A stretch of 64,000 bases of DNA from Guptibacillus spartinae (lineage in GTDB: Bacteria > Bacillota > Bacilli > Bacillales > Guptibacillaceae): contig NZ_JAQQWU010000001.1 of the NCBI RefSeq assembly GCF_028610625.1, positions 663,559-727,558 of the forward strand, given 5' to 3'. A program made the translations under genes and the position numbers. Of the stretch, positions 1 through 9,138 are shown piece by piece (positions within the stretch are counted from its first letter, which is position 1; each line of letters begins with the position of its first letter). The notes below the pieces were generated by a model, which saw only the letters and a program-made list of their open reading frames with translations, searched no databases and had not been told where the DNA came from.

Positions 1-1
1 T

Positions 2-673
2 TATGATCCTGCCACGGATGCCGCATTAGCATACACGTACCACGCGACGCATCTTTTAAAAGAAAAAAATAAAATCAATCTTCAAAAGAAGCTTGGTCTA
101 CAAGTGGGAGAAGGAATTCCAGTTTTGGCTCTTATTACTCGACTTGTCGAACAAAAGGGGATTGACCTCTTCTTTAGAGTATTACCTGAAATCATGGAGC
201 AAAACGTTCAGGTCGTTGTCCTAGGAACAGGGGATGAACATTATGAACATATGCTTCGTGAAGCGCAAGCACGCTATCCTGGCCGATTCTCAGCTAATAT
301 TTATTTTGATGATGGCTTTGCTCGACAGCTTTATGCATCATCTGATTTGTTTTTAATGCCTTCACAATTTGAACCATGTGGAATTAGTCAGCTAATTGCG
401 CTACGCTACGGTAGCCTTCCAATTGTCCGCGAAACAGGTGGACTAAAGGACACTGTACAACCCTTTAACAAGTATACAGGTGAAGGTCATGGATTTAGTT
501 TTGCCAACTACAATGCGCATGAAATGTTAGATACAATTCGTCTTGCCCTTGATCTTTATCACCATGATGAAATCACGTGGAAAAAATTAGTCAAAAGAGC
601 CATGCAGTTGAACTATTCTTGGGAAGCTTCCTCTGTGAAATACTTAAATTTATATCAAAAACTATTAAAATAA
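2..673 (+). CDS. glgA: Glycogen synthase, C-terminal part (cut by window start)
   Basis: The reading frame is open from base 2, so the gene begins upstream; about 223 C-terminal residues are visible. Glycogen synthase of glycosyltransferase family 5 adds glucose from ADP-glucose to growing glycogen in the cytoplasm. The part seen is the second Rossmann lobe of the GT-B fold, with the TRLVEQKGID block after the interdomain linker, GTGDEHYE, and the active-site FEPCGISQL motif that holds the conserved Glu-Pro-Cys-Gly. The N-terminal ADP-glucose lobe is outside the window. The gene is followed at once by a terminator, so it is probably the last gene of a glg operon. Family assignment is firm. 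Confidence 0.93.
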   Translation, partial: YDPATDAALAYTYHATHLLKEKNKINLQKKLGLQVGEGIPVLALITRLVEQKGIDLFFRVLPEIMEQNVQVVVLGTGDEHYEHMLREAQARYPGRFSANIYFDDGFARQLYASSDLFLMPSQFEPCGISQLIALRYGSLPIVRETGGLKDTVQPFNKYTGEGHGFSFANYNAHEMLDTIRLALDLYHHDEITWKKLVKRAMQLNYSWEASSVKYLNLYQKLLK

Positions 674-693
674 ACAAACAGGTTACCGATAAA

Positions 694-722
694 AAGCAGA
701 GGGGAAACTCTCTGCTTTTTTG
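694..722 (+). terminator. Intrinsic terminator after glgA
   Basis: AGCAGAG and CTCTGCT arms enclose a short loop and are followed by a run of T. It closes the glg transcription unit 20 bases after the glgA stop. Confidence 0.85.
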
Positions 723-761
723 TGACGAACATTATACTTACAAGATGGGAGAAGTCGATTG

Positions 762-1796
762 ATGATATCATGTACGAAATGCCAAACCATACCAGACATT
801 CATCCTTCTGGGTTTATAGAAATTTTCACTGCCGTTCCTCAGTTGAATCAAAGTTTGCATCAACTTATGGGCCGCAAGAAGCTCGAAAATCCGCTAGTTA
901 TTCCTTTTCAAGATCTTGAATCACTAGAAGAAGTGTGCGAACGCATTGAATCTAATTTTAATAGGGCTGCAACTGAAATGTTTTATTGCGCAACCTTTTC
1001 TAAAGATGAGAGAGAAAAAACGCAGCCTCTTTCATTTCCTCAGTTTTATTCAAGGGTGCAGCATCCCAATTACATAGAAATCATGAAGCATTCTCTTTTT
1101 ACAAGCCATATGCAGCCAATTATCACACTCGCTGACCAAAATATTACTGGTTATGAGTTTTTAATGCGTCCTACAAGTGAAGATTTTCTCTTTTATCCTA
1201 ATGAATTATTCGAAATGGCAAGGCAATCGGGTCTTCAGTCATTTCTCGATAGTGCTGCAAGAATCGCATCACTTAAAGCAAGCGCTTTTCATCTAGGAAG
1301 AGGGGTGAAACGGTTTATCAACTTCTTGCCTTCTTCCATTTATGACCCTGCCCACTGCCTTCAAACAACATTTCAAGCTGTAAATGAATTCGAGATAGAT
1401 CCTAACGATCTCGTATTTGAAGTGGTGGAAACAGAGAAGATAAGTGATATTGCTCATCTGAAAAAGATTTTTACATCCTATCAACGTGAGGGCATGAAGA
1501 TGGCTCTTGATGATGTCGGAACAGGATTTGCAACAAGAGAATTGTTACTTGAATTGAAACCAGATTACGCAAAACTGGATAGAAGTTTAATTTCTTTCTG
1601 CGATCAGGATGCTGAGAAACAGGATCGTTTAGTTGAGATGGTGTCTTTATCGAATGAGGAGGGCATTACGTTACTTGCTGAGGGAATTGAACGAAAAGAA
1701 GAAGTGGATTTATGTCGTGACATCGGGATCTCGCTTGGTCAAGGCTATTATTTTGGAAAACCATCAAAAGACCCTGTTGCATCTCTTCGAATTTAA
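762..1796 (+). CDS. EAL-domain protein with N-terminal CxxC (putative c-di-GMP phosphodiesterase)
   Basis: This 344-residue protein has an N-terminal region of about 110 residues opening with Cys4-x-x-Cys7, then an EAL domain at about 115-344. EAL proteins hydrolyse or bind cyclic di-GMP. The signature motif reads EFL at 132-134. The usual metal and catalytic positions look present: Glu132, Asn187, Glu220, Asp250-Asp251 in DDVGTG, Lys271, Glu308 and Gln327, so activity is possible although the motifs are divergent (YEFLMRP, VFEVVE). No GGDEF, PAS or membrane segment is seen, so it should be cytoplasmic. ATG 762 is 7 bases after GGAGAAG; a TTG at 759 is the alternative. It is monocistronic between two terminators. 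Confidence 0.8.
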   Translation: MISCTKCQTIPDIHPSGFIEIFTAVPQLNQSLHQLMGRKKLENPLVIPFQDLESLEEVCERIESNFNRAATEMFYCATFSKDEREKTQPLSFPQFYSRVQHPNYIEIMKHSLFTSHMQPIITLADQNITGYEFLMRPTSEDFLFYPNELFEMARQSGLQSFLDSAARIASLKASAFHLGRGVKRFINFLPSSIYDPAHCLQTTFQAVNEFEIDPNDLVFEVVETEKISDIAHLKKIFTSYQREGMKMALDDVGTGFATRELLLELKPDYAKLDRSLISFCDQDAEKQDRLVEMVSLSNEEGITLLAEGIERKEEVDLCRDIGISLGQGYYFGKPSKDPVASLRI

Positions 1797-1870
1797 GAGA
1801 ACTAGTAGCTCGCATTCTGATTATAGGAATGAAAGCAAAAAAGTCGAACAACCTTTCATAAATCTAAGAA

Positions 1871-1894
1871 AAGAAGGGAGCTCCCTTCTTTTTC
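1871..1894 (+). terminator. Intrinsic terminator after the EAL gene
   Basis: A nearly loop-free palindrome, GAAGGGAG followed by CTCCCTTC, runs into a T-rich tract. Confidence 0.75.
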
Positions 1895-1956
1895 TTATGG
1901 GAATTTCTACAGAAAACCGATATACTTACGACAGATTACTAAATTGAGGTGACAGG

Positions 1957-3060
1957 ATGTTAACGTTTTATCGACGCTATGCACGTACGGCTTTTGATAT
2001 TGGACTTATTGTGTTAACTGTATTTTTAATTATGCTTGTATCTAGTTTTTTATTTGACATTGCAGCACCGATTATTGTTGGGTATGTCATTTTCCTTATT
2101 ATTGAGCCTTTTGCACGCTTTTTGAATCGAAAAGGAATTGGTAAAACAGCCGCCACGACGATTTCTACACTTCTTTTTGTTCTCATTATTTTAAGTGTTG
2201 TTTTTTTGGCTGGAGCTATTTTTGTCCTTCAATTACAAAATTTAATTAGTTTAATTCCAGGGTATGTTGCGAAGTTTCAAGATCAAATCATGAGTTATAT
2301 CGAATGGGGACAGCTTCAAATGAATGCACTTCCACCAGATGTTCTTGAAAAGGCGCAGGATTTTTCATTAACGCTTGTTGAAAAAGCATCGTTTATGTTG
2401 ACCGCTTTCTTAAATAGTGTCTTTGCTTTTGTAACATCAATTCCAACACTTGTTATAAATTTTATTGTAGGAATTGTCCTCGCTTATTTCTTAAGTATCG
2501 AAATTGAGATGTGGAAACGTATTGCAAAGAAACGCACACCGAATACCTTTAAGACCGCGTACTTTTTCCTAAAAGAAAATGTTTTAAGTGGGATTGGGGC
2601 GTATGTTAAAGCGCAGCTTAAACTGATTACAATTACGTTTGTGCTCGTGCTCTGTGGGCTGTGGATCTTACGAGTTGATAATGCATTTACTCTTGCTTTA
2701 CTATCTGCGTTTTTTGATCTATTGCCACTTCTCGGGGTCTCAGCTATTTTCTTACCGTGGGCCATTTATCTTTTTGCAGTAGGTCACACGTCACTTGCAG
2801 TATCTCTTTTAATCCTGCTTGGTGTTGTCATGCTTGTGCGACAGATTATGGAGCCTAAAATTACAGGTGATTCGCTTGGGGTATCGGCATTTACGATTCT
2901 TTCTTTTATGATCATTTCACTCTCACTATTTGGAATTGCGGGGGTCATTATTTCTCCAATTTTACTTATTTTAATCAAAGCGCTTTATGATCACGGGTAT
3001 CTTAGTAAGTGGATTCATCTCCCTAGTGAAGAATTTACAAATCCCGATGAAAGACGTTAG
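1957..3060 (+). CDS. AI-2E family (UPF0118/PerM) transporter
   Basis: A 367-residue polytopic membrane protein. Hydrophobic segments lie at about 12-35, 37-55 and 68-92; a long soluble loop at 95-150 follows, then further membrane pairs through residue 350. This is the layout of the AI-2E/PerM exporter family, whose B. subtilis members include YtvI and YueF. The substrate cannot be told from sequence; members have been linked to autoinducer-2, Na+/H+ exchange or sporulation. A GAGGTG site precedes ATG 1957. The next gene starts 15 bases after the stop, so the two are probably co-transcribed. Confidence 0.85.
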   Translation: MLTFYRRYARTAFDIGLIVLTVFLIMLVSSFLFDIAAPIIVGYVIFLIIEPFARFLNRKGIGKTAATTISTLLFVLIILSVVFLAGAIFVLQLQNLISLIPGYVAKFQDQIMSYIEWGQLQMNALPPDVLEKAQDFSLTLVEKASFMLTAFLNSVFAFVTSIPTLVINFIVGIVLAYFLSIEIEMWKRIAKKRTPNTFKTAYFFLKENVLSGIGAYVKAQLKLITITFVLVLCGLWILRVDNAFTLALLSAFFDLLPLLGVSAIFLPWAIYLFAVGHTSLAVSLLILLGVVMLVRQIMEPKITGDSLGVSAFTILSFMIISLSLFGIAGVIISPILLILIKALYDHGYLSKWIHLPSEEFTNPDERR

Positions 3061-3075
3061 GAAGGAAGAACTTTT

Positions 3076-3669
3076 GTGAAACGAACGGGAAGTTTGATTA
3101 TCGGAACAATGATCATTAGCATTGTGATTGGGCTGATGCTCCAAAGATCGCCGGATCCTTTCTCTCAGCCTTTAAAAAAATCTGAGGTGCCAGAGGAATA
3201 TATTGATTTGTATCGTGAAGCTGGAAAAGAATACGATGTTCAATGGGAGCTTCTTGCAGCTGTTCATCGTGTTGAAACAAAATTCTCTACAATGTCCACT
3301 TTAGAAAGTCCGAAAGGGGCGATTGGACATTTCCAATTCATGCCTCTTACCTGGATTGGTTGGAGCTACGGAGGCAGTGAGTTAGGCGAGCTTAATAAAG
3401 ACGACCTGGTTGATATTACAGACTTAGATCTTATTCAAAAATACGGTGGATATGGAAAAGATGGAAACGGAGATGGAAAAGCAGATCCATACAATCTTAA
3501 AGACGCTACTTTTACAGCTGCGAGTTACCTTTCTGCGAATGGTGCGAGTGAGGGAAGAATTGAAAGTGCGCTGTTTGCTTATAATCAAAGTGATGAATAC
3601 GTGGAAGAGGTACTTTCTTTTTATAATGAGTATAAAGAAAACGCTACAGTAGTGAAGTTAGATCCTTAA
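3076..3669 (+). CDS. Lytic transglycosylase-like protein, membrane-anchored
   Basis: This 197-residue protein has an N-terminal hydrophobic segment (about 5-24) that should act as a signal anchor. An SLT-type domain follows, with the presumed catalytic Glu in VHRVETKFS, then the GAIGHFQFMP block and a DGNGDGKADP stretch typical of the MltB/SLT_2 branch and able to bind calcium. Such enzymes cleave the MurNAc-GlcNAc bond of peptidoglycan and release anhydro-muropeptides outside the membrane. The start is GTG 3076 after GGAAGGAAG. It follows the AI-2E gene by 15 bases. Family assignment is good; physiological role (growth, spore cortex or export) is unknown. Confidence 0.85.
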   Translation: MKRTGSLIIGTMIISIVIGLMLQRSPDPFSQPLKKSEVPEEYIDLYREAGKEYDVQWELLAAVHRVETKFSTMSTLESPKGAIGHFQFMPLTWIGWSYGGSELGELNKDDLVDITDLDLIQKYGGYGKDGNGDGKADPYNLKDATFTAASYLSANGASEGRIESALFAYNQSDEYVEEVLSFYNEYKENATVVKLDP

Positions 3670-3731
3670 TTCAATGTAATGGTACAGGACAGACACATAT
3701 GATAAAATCACGATTAGAAGGGGGCGATTGC

Positions 3732-4859
3732 GTGAAGATTGTTTCAATCGAACCGACTCCAAGTCCAAATTCGATGAAAATTAATTTAAGTGAAGAATTA
3801 CCATCTGGAGATACAAGGCAGTATAAGCTTGATACTGACCTTACAAATGCTCCAGTTTATATTCAAAAATTAATGGCCGTTCCAGGCGTGAAAGGCCTTT
3901 ATCACGTAATGGATTTCATTGCACTAGAACGAAATGCCAAATACGCATGGGAGGATATCCTCCCAGGGGCGAGAGAAGCTTTTGGAGAAGTGCAGGAAGA
4001 ATCTGCTTCTTCAAAGCAAACTTCTGTAGAAGATTTTGGTGAAATCAAAGTATCGGTCCAAATGTTTCGAGGAATTCCAATGCAAGTCAAGTTAGAAGAA
4101 GGGGAATCTGAGCATCGATTTGGATTACCAGATCGCTTTATGGAGGCGGCGATGAAAGCCTCATCAGCTTCCGAAAACATGGTGATGGAAAGACAGTGGA
4201 AAGAACAAAATCCAAGATACGGTTCACCTGAAGAAATTGGCCAGGAGGTAACGGAAGAAATTGCAGCAACTTATAGCAGCGAGCGCCTTGAAGCTCTTGT
4301 GACTGCGGCATTTTCTGATCAAAGTGAACCTTCACCTAAGCAAGAGAAAAAAGTGGTTACGCTTGCTATGCTGGATGATCCAGATTGGAAGGCAAGATAC
4401 GCTGCGCTTGATCGTATGGATCCAGAGCTTTCGGATTTACCTGTTTTAGAAAAAGCTTTACAGGATGAAAAAGCCTCTGTTCGCCGCTTAGCTGTTGTTT
4501 ACCTTGGGATGATCGAGACGAAAGAAGTGCTTCCACTTCTTTATAAGGCACTGAAAGATAAGTCAGTCACAGTGCGGCGAACAGCAGGAGATTGTATGTC
4601 TGATCTCGGTTATTTAGAAGCCATTCCTGAAATGATCCAGTCGCTACAAGATCGAAACAAGCTAGTCCGTTGGAGAGCAGCGATGTTTTTATATGAAGTT
4701 GGGGACGAAACAGCTATCCCTGCGCTTGAACATGCGATGAACGATCCTGAATTCGAAGTAAAGATGCAGGCTGGCATGGCATTAGAACGGATTAAAGGCG
4801 GAGAAGAAGCAAAGGGTTCTGTTTGGCATCAAATGACGCAAGCAAGAAAATCGAATTAA
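3732..4859 (+). CDS. Conserved virulence factor C family protein (YpgR-like), Nfu_N plus HEAT repeats
   Basis: The 375-residue product starts at GTG 3732, just after the site GAAGGGGG; an in-frame ATG at 3699 would add 11 residues with no family support. The first 90 residues (IEPTPSPNSMKI onward) match the N-terminal scaffold domain of Nfu/NifU proteins. From about residue 215 there are HEAT-type helical repeats such as DPDWKARYAAL and DKSVTVRRTAGD. The family includes Staphylococcus CvfC and B. subtilis YpgR; its biochemical role is not settled. It lies 18 bases upstream of brxA, as ypgR lies near thiol-redox genes in other bacilli, which hints at a link to Fe-S or thiol chemistry. Confidence 0.85.
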   Translation: MKIVSIEPTPSPNSMKINLSEELPSGDTRQYKLDTDLTNAPVYIQKLMAVPGVKGLYHVMDFIALERNAKYAWEDILPGAREAFGEVQEESASSKQTSVEDFGEIKVSVQMFRGIPMQVKLEEGESEHRFGLPDRFMEAAMKASSASENMVMERQWKEQNPRYGSPEEIGQEVTEEIAATYSSERLEALVTAAFSDQSEPSPKQEKKVVTLAMLDDPDWKARYAALDRMDPELSDLPVLEKALQDEKASVRRLAVVYLGMIETKEVLPLLYKALKDKSVTVRRTAGDCMSDLGYLEAIPEMIQSLQDRNKLVRWRAAMFLYEVGDETAIPALEHAMNDPEFEVKMQAGMALERIKGGEEAKGSVWHQMTQARKSN

Positions 4860-4877
4860 TTACAGGAGGTATCGGAT

Positions 4878-5306
4878 ATGAATCCATACGAAGAATACAT
4901 GCGCCAGATGGCACAGCCAATGCGCGACGAATTAACGTCAGCTGGTTTTGAAGAACTTACAACACCTGATGAAGTTGCAAGCTTTATTTCAGAGAGAAAA
5001 GGGACATCATTAGTATTTATAAATTCCGTTTGTGGTTGTGCAGCTGGTCTTGCTCGTCCGGCGGCTCGTGAAGCCATTGAGTACGATAAGAAACCTGAGC
5101 ACCTTGTGACTGTTTTTGCAGGTCAGGATCGTGAAGCAACTGGGAAAATGCGCGAGTATCTCGAAGGGTACGAACCATCATCTCCTTCCATCGCTCTGTT
5201 AAAAGATGGACAGGTTCTTCATTTTATTCCAAGAGAAGAAATTGAAGATCATGAAGTGGAAGACATCGTAGCGAATTTGACAGGAGCTTTTGAACAATAT
5301 TGCTAA
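4878..5306 (+). CDS. brxA: Bacilliredoxin BrxA/YphP family
   Basis: This 142-residue thioredoxin-fold protein carries the diagnostic Cys52-Gly-Cys54 motif within NSVCGCAAGLARPA. Bacilliredoxins remove bacillithiol from S-bacillithiolated proteins after oxidative stress, in the cytoplasm, with bacillithiol as co-reductant. The length and the MRQMAQPMR and FIPREEIE blocks match B. subtilis YphP closely. It has an AGGAGG site, follows the CvfC-type gene by 18 bases and ends in a strong terminator, so the two probably form one operon. Confidence 0.93.
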   Translation: MNPYEEYMRQMAQPMRDELTSAGFEELTTPDEVASFISERKGTSLVFINSVCGCAAGLARPAAREAIEYDKKPEHLVTVFAGQDREATGKMREYLEGYEPSSPSIALLKDGQVLHFIPREEIEDHEVEDIVANLTGAFEQYC

Positions 5307-5309
5307 TCA

Positions 5310-5340
5310 CAAAACTCCACTCACTTGAGTGGAGTTTTGC
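5310..5340 (+). terminator. Intrinsic terminator after brxA
   Basis: Arms CAAAACTCCACTC and GAGTGGAGTTTTG enclose a 4-base loop. The T-run is short, but the A-rich left arm would serve in either direction. Confidence 0.8.
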
Positions 5341-5364
5341 TCGAATTAATAGGAGGTTGTGAAA

Positions 5365-5805
5365 ATGGATCACGTATTTGAGTTACAAGGAAGCTGGAAG
5401 GGCGGGCTTTCTGGTGAAGGGAAAATCAAAACAGAACACCTTACAACCGACGTTTCCATTCCCTCATCAATGGGAGGAAGCGAGAAGGGAACAAACCCCG
5501 ATGAACTGCTTTTAAGTTCTTCAGCTGCCTGTTATTTTATGACAATAGGCTTGTATTTGGAGCGAAATCAAATTCCTTTCGAAGATGTTAAAATATCGTC
5601 TAAATTAACGGTAAGTAGTAAGGGAAGACTTCATGTTGAATCCATTCATCATTATCCAGTCATTTATCTGGCAAACGATCCAGATGAGACTATGTCTGAA
5701 CGTATTCATGCGATTGCGCATCAAGCAGAAGAAGGTTGCATGATTACAAGAGCGATTAAAGGAAACGTTGACGTTTACATTGAACCATCTATTAAAAAAG
5801 TGTGA
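5365..5805 (+). CDS. OsmC family peroxide reductase
   Basis: The 146-residue protein has the OsmC/Ohr fold: the N-terminal strand region, the TNPDELLLSSSAACYF helix with the peroxidatic Cys56, and the resolving Cys125 in EEGCMITRA. OsmC proteins reduce organic hydroperoxides with thiol reductants in the cytoplasm. ATG 5365 is 8 bases from AGGAGG, while an in-frame GTG at 5359 is only 2 bases away, so ATG is preferred. Its position beside brxA suits a thiol-stress role. Whether it belongs to the OsmC or YhfA-like subgroup is not decided here. Confidence 0.88.
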   Translation: MDHVFELQGSWKGGLSGEGKIKTEHLTTDVSIPSSMGGSEKGTNPDELLLSSSAACYFMTIGLYLERNQIPFEDVKISSKLTVSSKGRLHVESIHHYPVIYLANDPDETMSERIHAIAHQAEEGCMITRAIKGNVDVYIEPSIKKV

Positions 5806-5884
5806 GGTTTTTCACTGTCTATGAGCTTTTGTTTTGATAGACTAACCTAACATGTCCGTTCTGTTCCTGAGGGAAAGTCCACCC

Positions 5885-5913
5885 TTTGCATTTCTTGAAA
5901 AAATCATTATAAT
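5885..5913 (+). promoter_or_regulatory. Sigma-A type promoter for trhO copy 1
   Basis: A TTTGCA -35 and a perfect TATAAT -10 are separated by 17 bases. The start point would fall near 5920, leaving a leader of about 55 bases before ATG 5976. Confidence 0.6.
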
Positions 5914-5975
5914 AAGGTTTTGGAACGGAAAAGTAGCGGGCAAAATGGAAACAGTGAAATAAAGGAGATAGAAGC

Positions 5976-6944
5976 ATGAATAAAGACTATCGTGTATTAT
6001 TGTTTTATAAATATGTACAAATTGATCAGCCGGATGACTATGTCGAAGAACATCTTGCTTTCTGTAAAGAACATAACTTAAAAGGGAGAATTCTTATAGC
6101 AGAAGAGGGAATTAACGGGACCCTCTCCGGCACAGTTGAAGAAACGCAACAGTATATGGATATGATGCATGCAGATGAGCGATTTGCTGACCTGTTCTTT
6201 AAAATTGACGAAGCACCAGAACACCCATTTAAAAAGATGCATGTTCGTTTACGCCCAGAGCTTGTTACGCTTCGGCTTGAAGAAAACCACGATCCGAACC
6301 AGGTTGGTGGAAAACACTTGAAACCTGCTGAGTGGCGTGAAGCGATGCAACAAGAAGATGTCATTATTCTTGATACGCGTAATGATTACGAGTATGATGT
6401 GGGTCACTTCCGTGGCGCCATTCGTCCAGATATTAAGAATTTCCGAGATTTACCTGAGTGGGTTCAAGAAAACCTGGCGGATAAAAAGGATAAGAAAATC
6501 CTTACGTACTGTACTGGCGGAATTCGCTGTGAAAAATTCACTGGCTGGATGGTTAACCAAGGATTTGAAGATGTGAACCAGTTAGATGGTGGTATTGTGA
6601 CGTATGGTCAGGATGAGGAAACAAAAGGCGAGCTTTGGGATGGCCAATGCTATGTGTTTGACGGCCGGCTTACTGTTCCGATTAACCAAAAAGATCACGT
6701 CGTTGTTGGTAGAGATTACTTTACAGGTGAGCCGTGTGAACGGTATGTTAATTGTGCAAGCCCTGAATGTAATAAGCAAATTATTACATCAGAGGAGAAC
6801 GAACATAAATACCTACGAGGATGTTCACATGAGTGCCGGACATCACCTCGTAACCGTTATGTAGCCGAACACGGTTTAACGCAAGAAGAAGTGAATGAGC
6901 GTCTACAAAAATTAATGCAAGAGCAAATTGAACAAGAGGTTTAA
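5976..6944 (+). CDS. trhO: tRNA uridine(34) hydroxylase TrhO (rhodanese family), copy 1
   Basis: The 322-residue protein (UPF0176/YbfQ/YceA family) has an N-terminal acylphosphatase-like domain (1-100), a rhodanese domain at about 125-220 with Cys179 and Cys185 in [10 protein letters not shown], and a C-terminal Cys-rich region ([16 protein letters not shown]) that may bind zinc. TrhO hydroxylates uridine 34 of some tRNAs with O2, the first step to 5-methoxyuridine. It has its own promoter and a terminator shared with the convergent gene. A second, clearly related copy lies at 11872-12768; this one has the longer C-terminal tail. The symbol rests on family similarity. Confidence 0.92.
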   Translation: MNKDYRVLLFYKYVQIDQPDDYVEEHLAFCKEHNLKGRILIAEEGINGTLSGTVEETQQYMDMMHADERFADLFFKIDEAPEHPFKKMHVRLRPELVTLRLEENHDPNQVGGKHLKPAEWREAMQQEDVIILDTRNDYEYDVGHFRGAIRPDIKNFRDLPEWVQENLADKKDKKILTYCTGGIRCEKFTGWMVNQGFEDVNQLDGGIVTYGQDEETKGELWDGQCYVFDGRLTVPINQKDHVVVGRDYFTGEPCERYVNCASPECNKQIITSEENEHKYLRGCSHECRTSPRNRYVAEHGLTQEEVNERLQKLMQEQIEQEV

Positions 6945-6946
6945 TG

Positions 6947-6979
6947 AAAAAGCTAGCTGTCTTTGGACAGCTAGCTTTT
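6947..6979. terminator. Bidirectional terminator between trhO copy 1 and the TelA operon
   Basis: Arms AAAAGCTAGCTGTC and GACAGCTAGCTTTT flank a TTTG loop. A-rich and T-rich ends let it stop transcription from both sides. Confidence 0.85.
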
Positions 6980-7838
6980 ATTTATGATAGCGCATGTTAT
7001 TTACTTTAAGGAGATGATCCACTTTAGATAGTCGATTGTTTTCAATTTTTTCAAGATACTGATGAAGGGCTAACTCCATTTGGCAAAGAGCTTGAAAGAG
7101 ATCACGGTGACGCAATTCCTGATTTTGTGCAGAGAGTGAGAGATAACCTGTTAATAAATCCGGAACCTCAGTTGAAAGCATTCGCTTTACAACATGCCGT
7201 TCCTCAAGGTCAAGAGACTCAAGTTCAGGTAAGATTTGACGAAACAGGTGTATGAGCCTTGTCGTTCTAGAATGAATCACGCCATTAATGGAAGCGTGTG
7301 AAGTGATCTTCTCTAACTGACTTAGCTGTTCCTTTAAGACTGGATCAATGGTTTCTTGCCCCTGTGATGAATTCGAACCAAGTAAAGCATGATCCAATAG
7401 CTTCATGCGTTGAAAAATCCCTTTAAAAAAAGGAGATCGCTTAATGCTTCGTTTAATAATTCTTCCTCGATCATTTATTAAAATGGTTCCCTGTTTACAT
7501 TTCCCTGAATCTCGTTTGGTGACCATTTGTCGCTCCCATTGAATAAAAAACTTTTTTGGGGTAGACGAGCGGTCTTTTTGACTATCATATCCTGAAAAAA
7601 GAATCAGGTTACGTCTGATTTTCAAGTAAACCGTAAATCCTCGCTCCGTGCGCTTCCATTTTTGTGTTTTATTCTCTGTAGGATTGAGTTTGTCTATAAA
7701 TTCATCTAACAACTGTTCCGCATAAGAAAGAAAGCTCGTGGTACTCGCATCGTTAAGAAGTGATGGTTCCACCGTCTTAAATTGAGGCGGTAACAGTTTT
7801 TCAAGCCATTGGGGTTCAGTAGAATCGAAAAGCCCCAT
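6978..7838 (-). CDS. Conserved hypothetical protein encoded after TelA
   Basis: I do not recognise this 286-residue protein. It is soluble and has no signal peptide or membrane segment. The N-terminal half is basic with alternating strands (YLKIRRNLILFSG, KKFFIQWERQM) and the second half is helical. ATG at 7838 is chosen because AGGAGGG lies 7 bases before it; an in-frame ATG at 7856 overlaps the telA stop but lacks a site. Coupling to the TelA-family gene suggests a partner of that protein. It is not an obvious XpaC, which is the usual companion in B. subtilis. It could be a membrane-stress or phage-resistance accessory, but that is a guess. Confidence 0.7.
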   Translation of the reverse strand: MGLFDSTEPQWLEKLLPPQFKTVEPSLLNDASTTSFLSYAEQLLDEFIDKLNPTENKTQKWKRTERGFTVYLKIRRNLILFSGYDSQKDRSSTPKKFFIQWERQMVTKRDSGKCKQGTILINDRGRIIKRSIKRSPFFKGIFQRMKLLDHALLGSNSSQGQETIDPVLKEQLSQLEKITSHASINGVIHSRTTRLIHLFRQILPELESLDLEERHVVKRMLSTEVPDLLTGYLSLSAQNQELRHRDLFQALCQMELALHQYLEKIENNRLSKVDHLLKVNNMRYHK

Positions 7839-7855
7839 GGGATTCCCTCCTGTCA

Positions 7856-8926
7856 TTAAAGTCGATCGGCTGCATCAGAAAGCTGTTTTTGCCTCGCCGT
7901 AGTACGATCTAATTTGGTTTTCATTTCTTTATTTAACTGATCCATTTCTACTATAAATTTCTTACCACTATCTATAATGCGGACGTTTGATTTCTCGGTA
8001 ATTTCAATCGCTTCGAATACGTCCTGATAGGCTTTACGGAAAGATTCGATCGCAATGGCCGGTTTTTCAAGCGTTTTGACCGTTTCCTCCGTATTTTGCT
8101 TTAACATTTCAGCATTTCGAAGGAGCATTGATTCGGTTGCTTCATTCACATTTTGGACAGCGGAAATTACTTTCTGCTGGTTGCCAAGTGCAAGCTGAAT
8201 AGAAGCTGTAACAGTAATGATGTTTTTGGTCATGGTTACCGCATTAAAAATGGCTTCTTCTAGCTTTTCGTTGTTTTCCATAATTAAATCTACGGAAGCC
8301 ATTGACTGGCGTAAAACCATAACAGCTTGTGACATATTCTTCACTCGGCTAACGACTTTTTGCTGAGCTTTTTGGATGGGGAGGGGGTTGTCTTTCCATT
8401 CATCCTTTGCTGCCTCTTCCTCAAGCATCGTCATTAAGGTCTGACCAAGATCCATCTGGTCTTCGAGTCCAATAATTCGTTCTCTTGCCACATCTTTTAG
8501 TTCTTTCAGCATTACATTATCTTCTTGTAGTTTATCTCTACCTGTAAGAAGCGATTCAACAATCACTTCAACCTGAGATTCTACTGTTTTGTATTTCTTC
8601 GCATACTGCTCAACTTCATTACGACCCATGACGCGATTGAGCAGTTTATTGAATTTATTTTTCTTTAAATAAGACGGCTCAAGTTCTGAAACATGCTCCC
8701 TAAGTTTGTGGAGATTATCTGGTAAATCGTTATTTGGTTGATCAATCATTCCTTTAACGGGCCGTTTTAACGCTTCCAATGACTCTCCTGCATGACGCTG
8801 GGCATCCTCACCTAGACCTGACAAGGATTGTAGGATCTTATCTGTATCATCTTCATGATAAAAGCTTTGGATAATCTCCTCAGCTTTTTCACGTTGCGCG
8901 TTTATTTTTTCAGGCTGATTACTCAT
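7856..8926 (-). CDS. Toxic anion resistance protein, TelA/KlaA/YaaN family
   Basis: The 356-residue protein is almost entirely helical and charged, with long coiled-coil stretches. A block near the middle (RVKNMSQAVMVLRQSM) and one after it (TMTKNIITVTASIQLALGNQQ) are hallmarks of the TelA family. Members are linked to tellurite and cell-wall antibiotic tolerance; the molecular action is unknown. ATG 8926 follows GGAGTG and gives MSNQPEK; a start at 8977 would add 17 residues without a site. The gene leads a two-gene operon whose second gene has its own strong site 18 bases after this stop. Confidence 0.87.
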   Translation of the reverse strand: MSNQPEKINAQREKAEEIIQSFYHEDDTDKILQSLSGLGEDAQRHAGESLEALKRPVKGMIDQPNNDLPDNLHKLREHVSELEPSYLKKNKFNKLLNRVMGRNEVEQYAKKYKTVESQVEVIVESLLTGRDKLQEDNVMLKELKDVARERIIGLEDQMDLGQTLMTMLEEEAAKDEWKDNPLPIQKAQQKVVSRVKNMSQAVMVLRQSMASVDLIMENNEKLEEAIFNAVTMTKNIITVTASIQLALGNQQKVISAVQNVNEATESMLLRNAEMLKQNTEETVKTLEKPAIAIESFRKAYQDVFEAIEITEKSNVRIIDSGKKFIVEMDQLNKEMKTKLDRTTARQKQLSDAADRL

Positions 8927-9138
8927 ATTTGTCACTCCTTCAATAGAATGAATGCGTTTGTTATGGCTTCCTAACATTCTATACGAATAGATTTCGTGAA
9001 AAGTTTCAAAACACCTTCAGCGAAACCTTTCCCTTAGCCTTATGAGTACAAACTTCTCTAGAGTAAAATAGTTGAAAGATGAGGAAAGGGGTGATATGTT
9101 TTAAACGGATTTAGATTAGTGATAGGACGTGATGTAAG

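Noticed and set aside
3699..3731. Earlier ATG for the CvfC-type protein
   Set aside because: The added 11 residues include the ribosome binding site bases and do not match the family start IVSIEPTPSPN.
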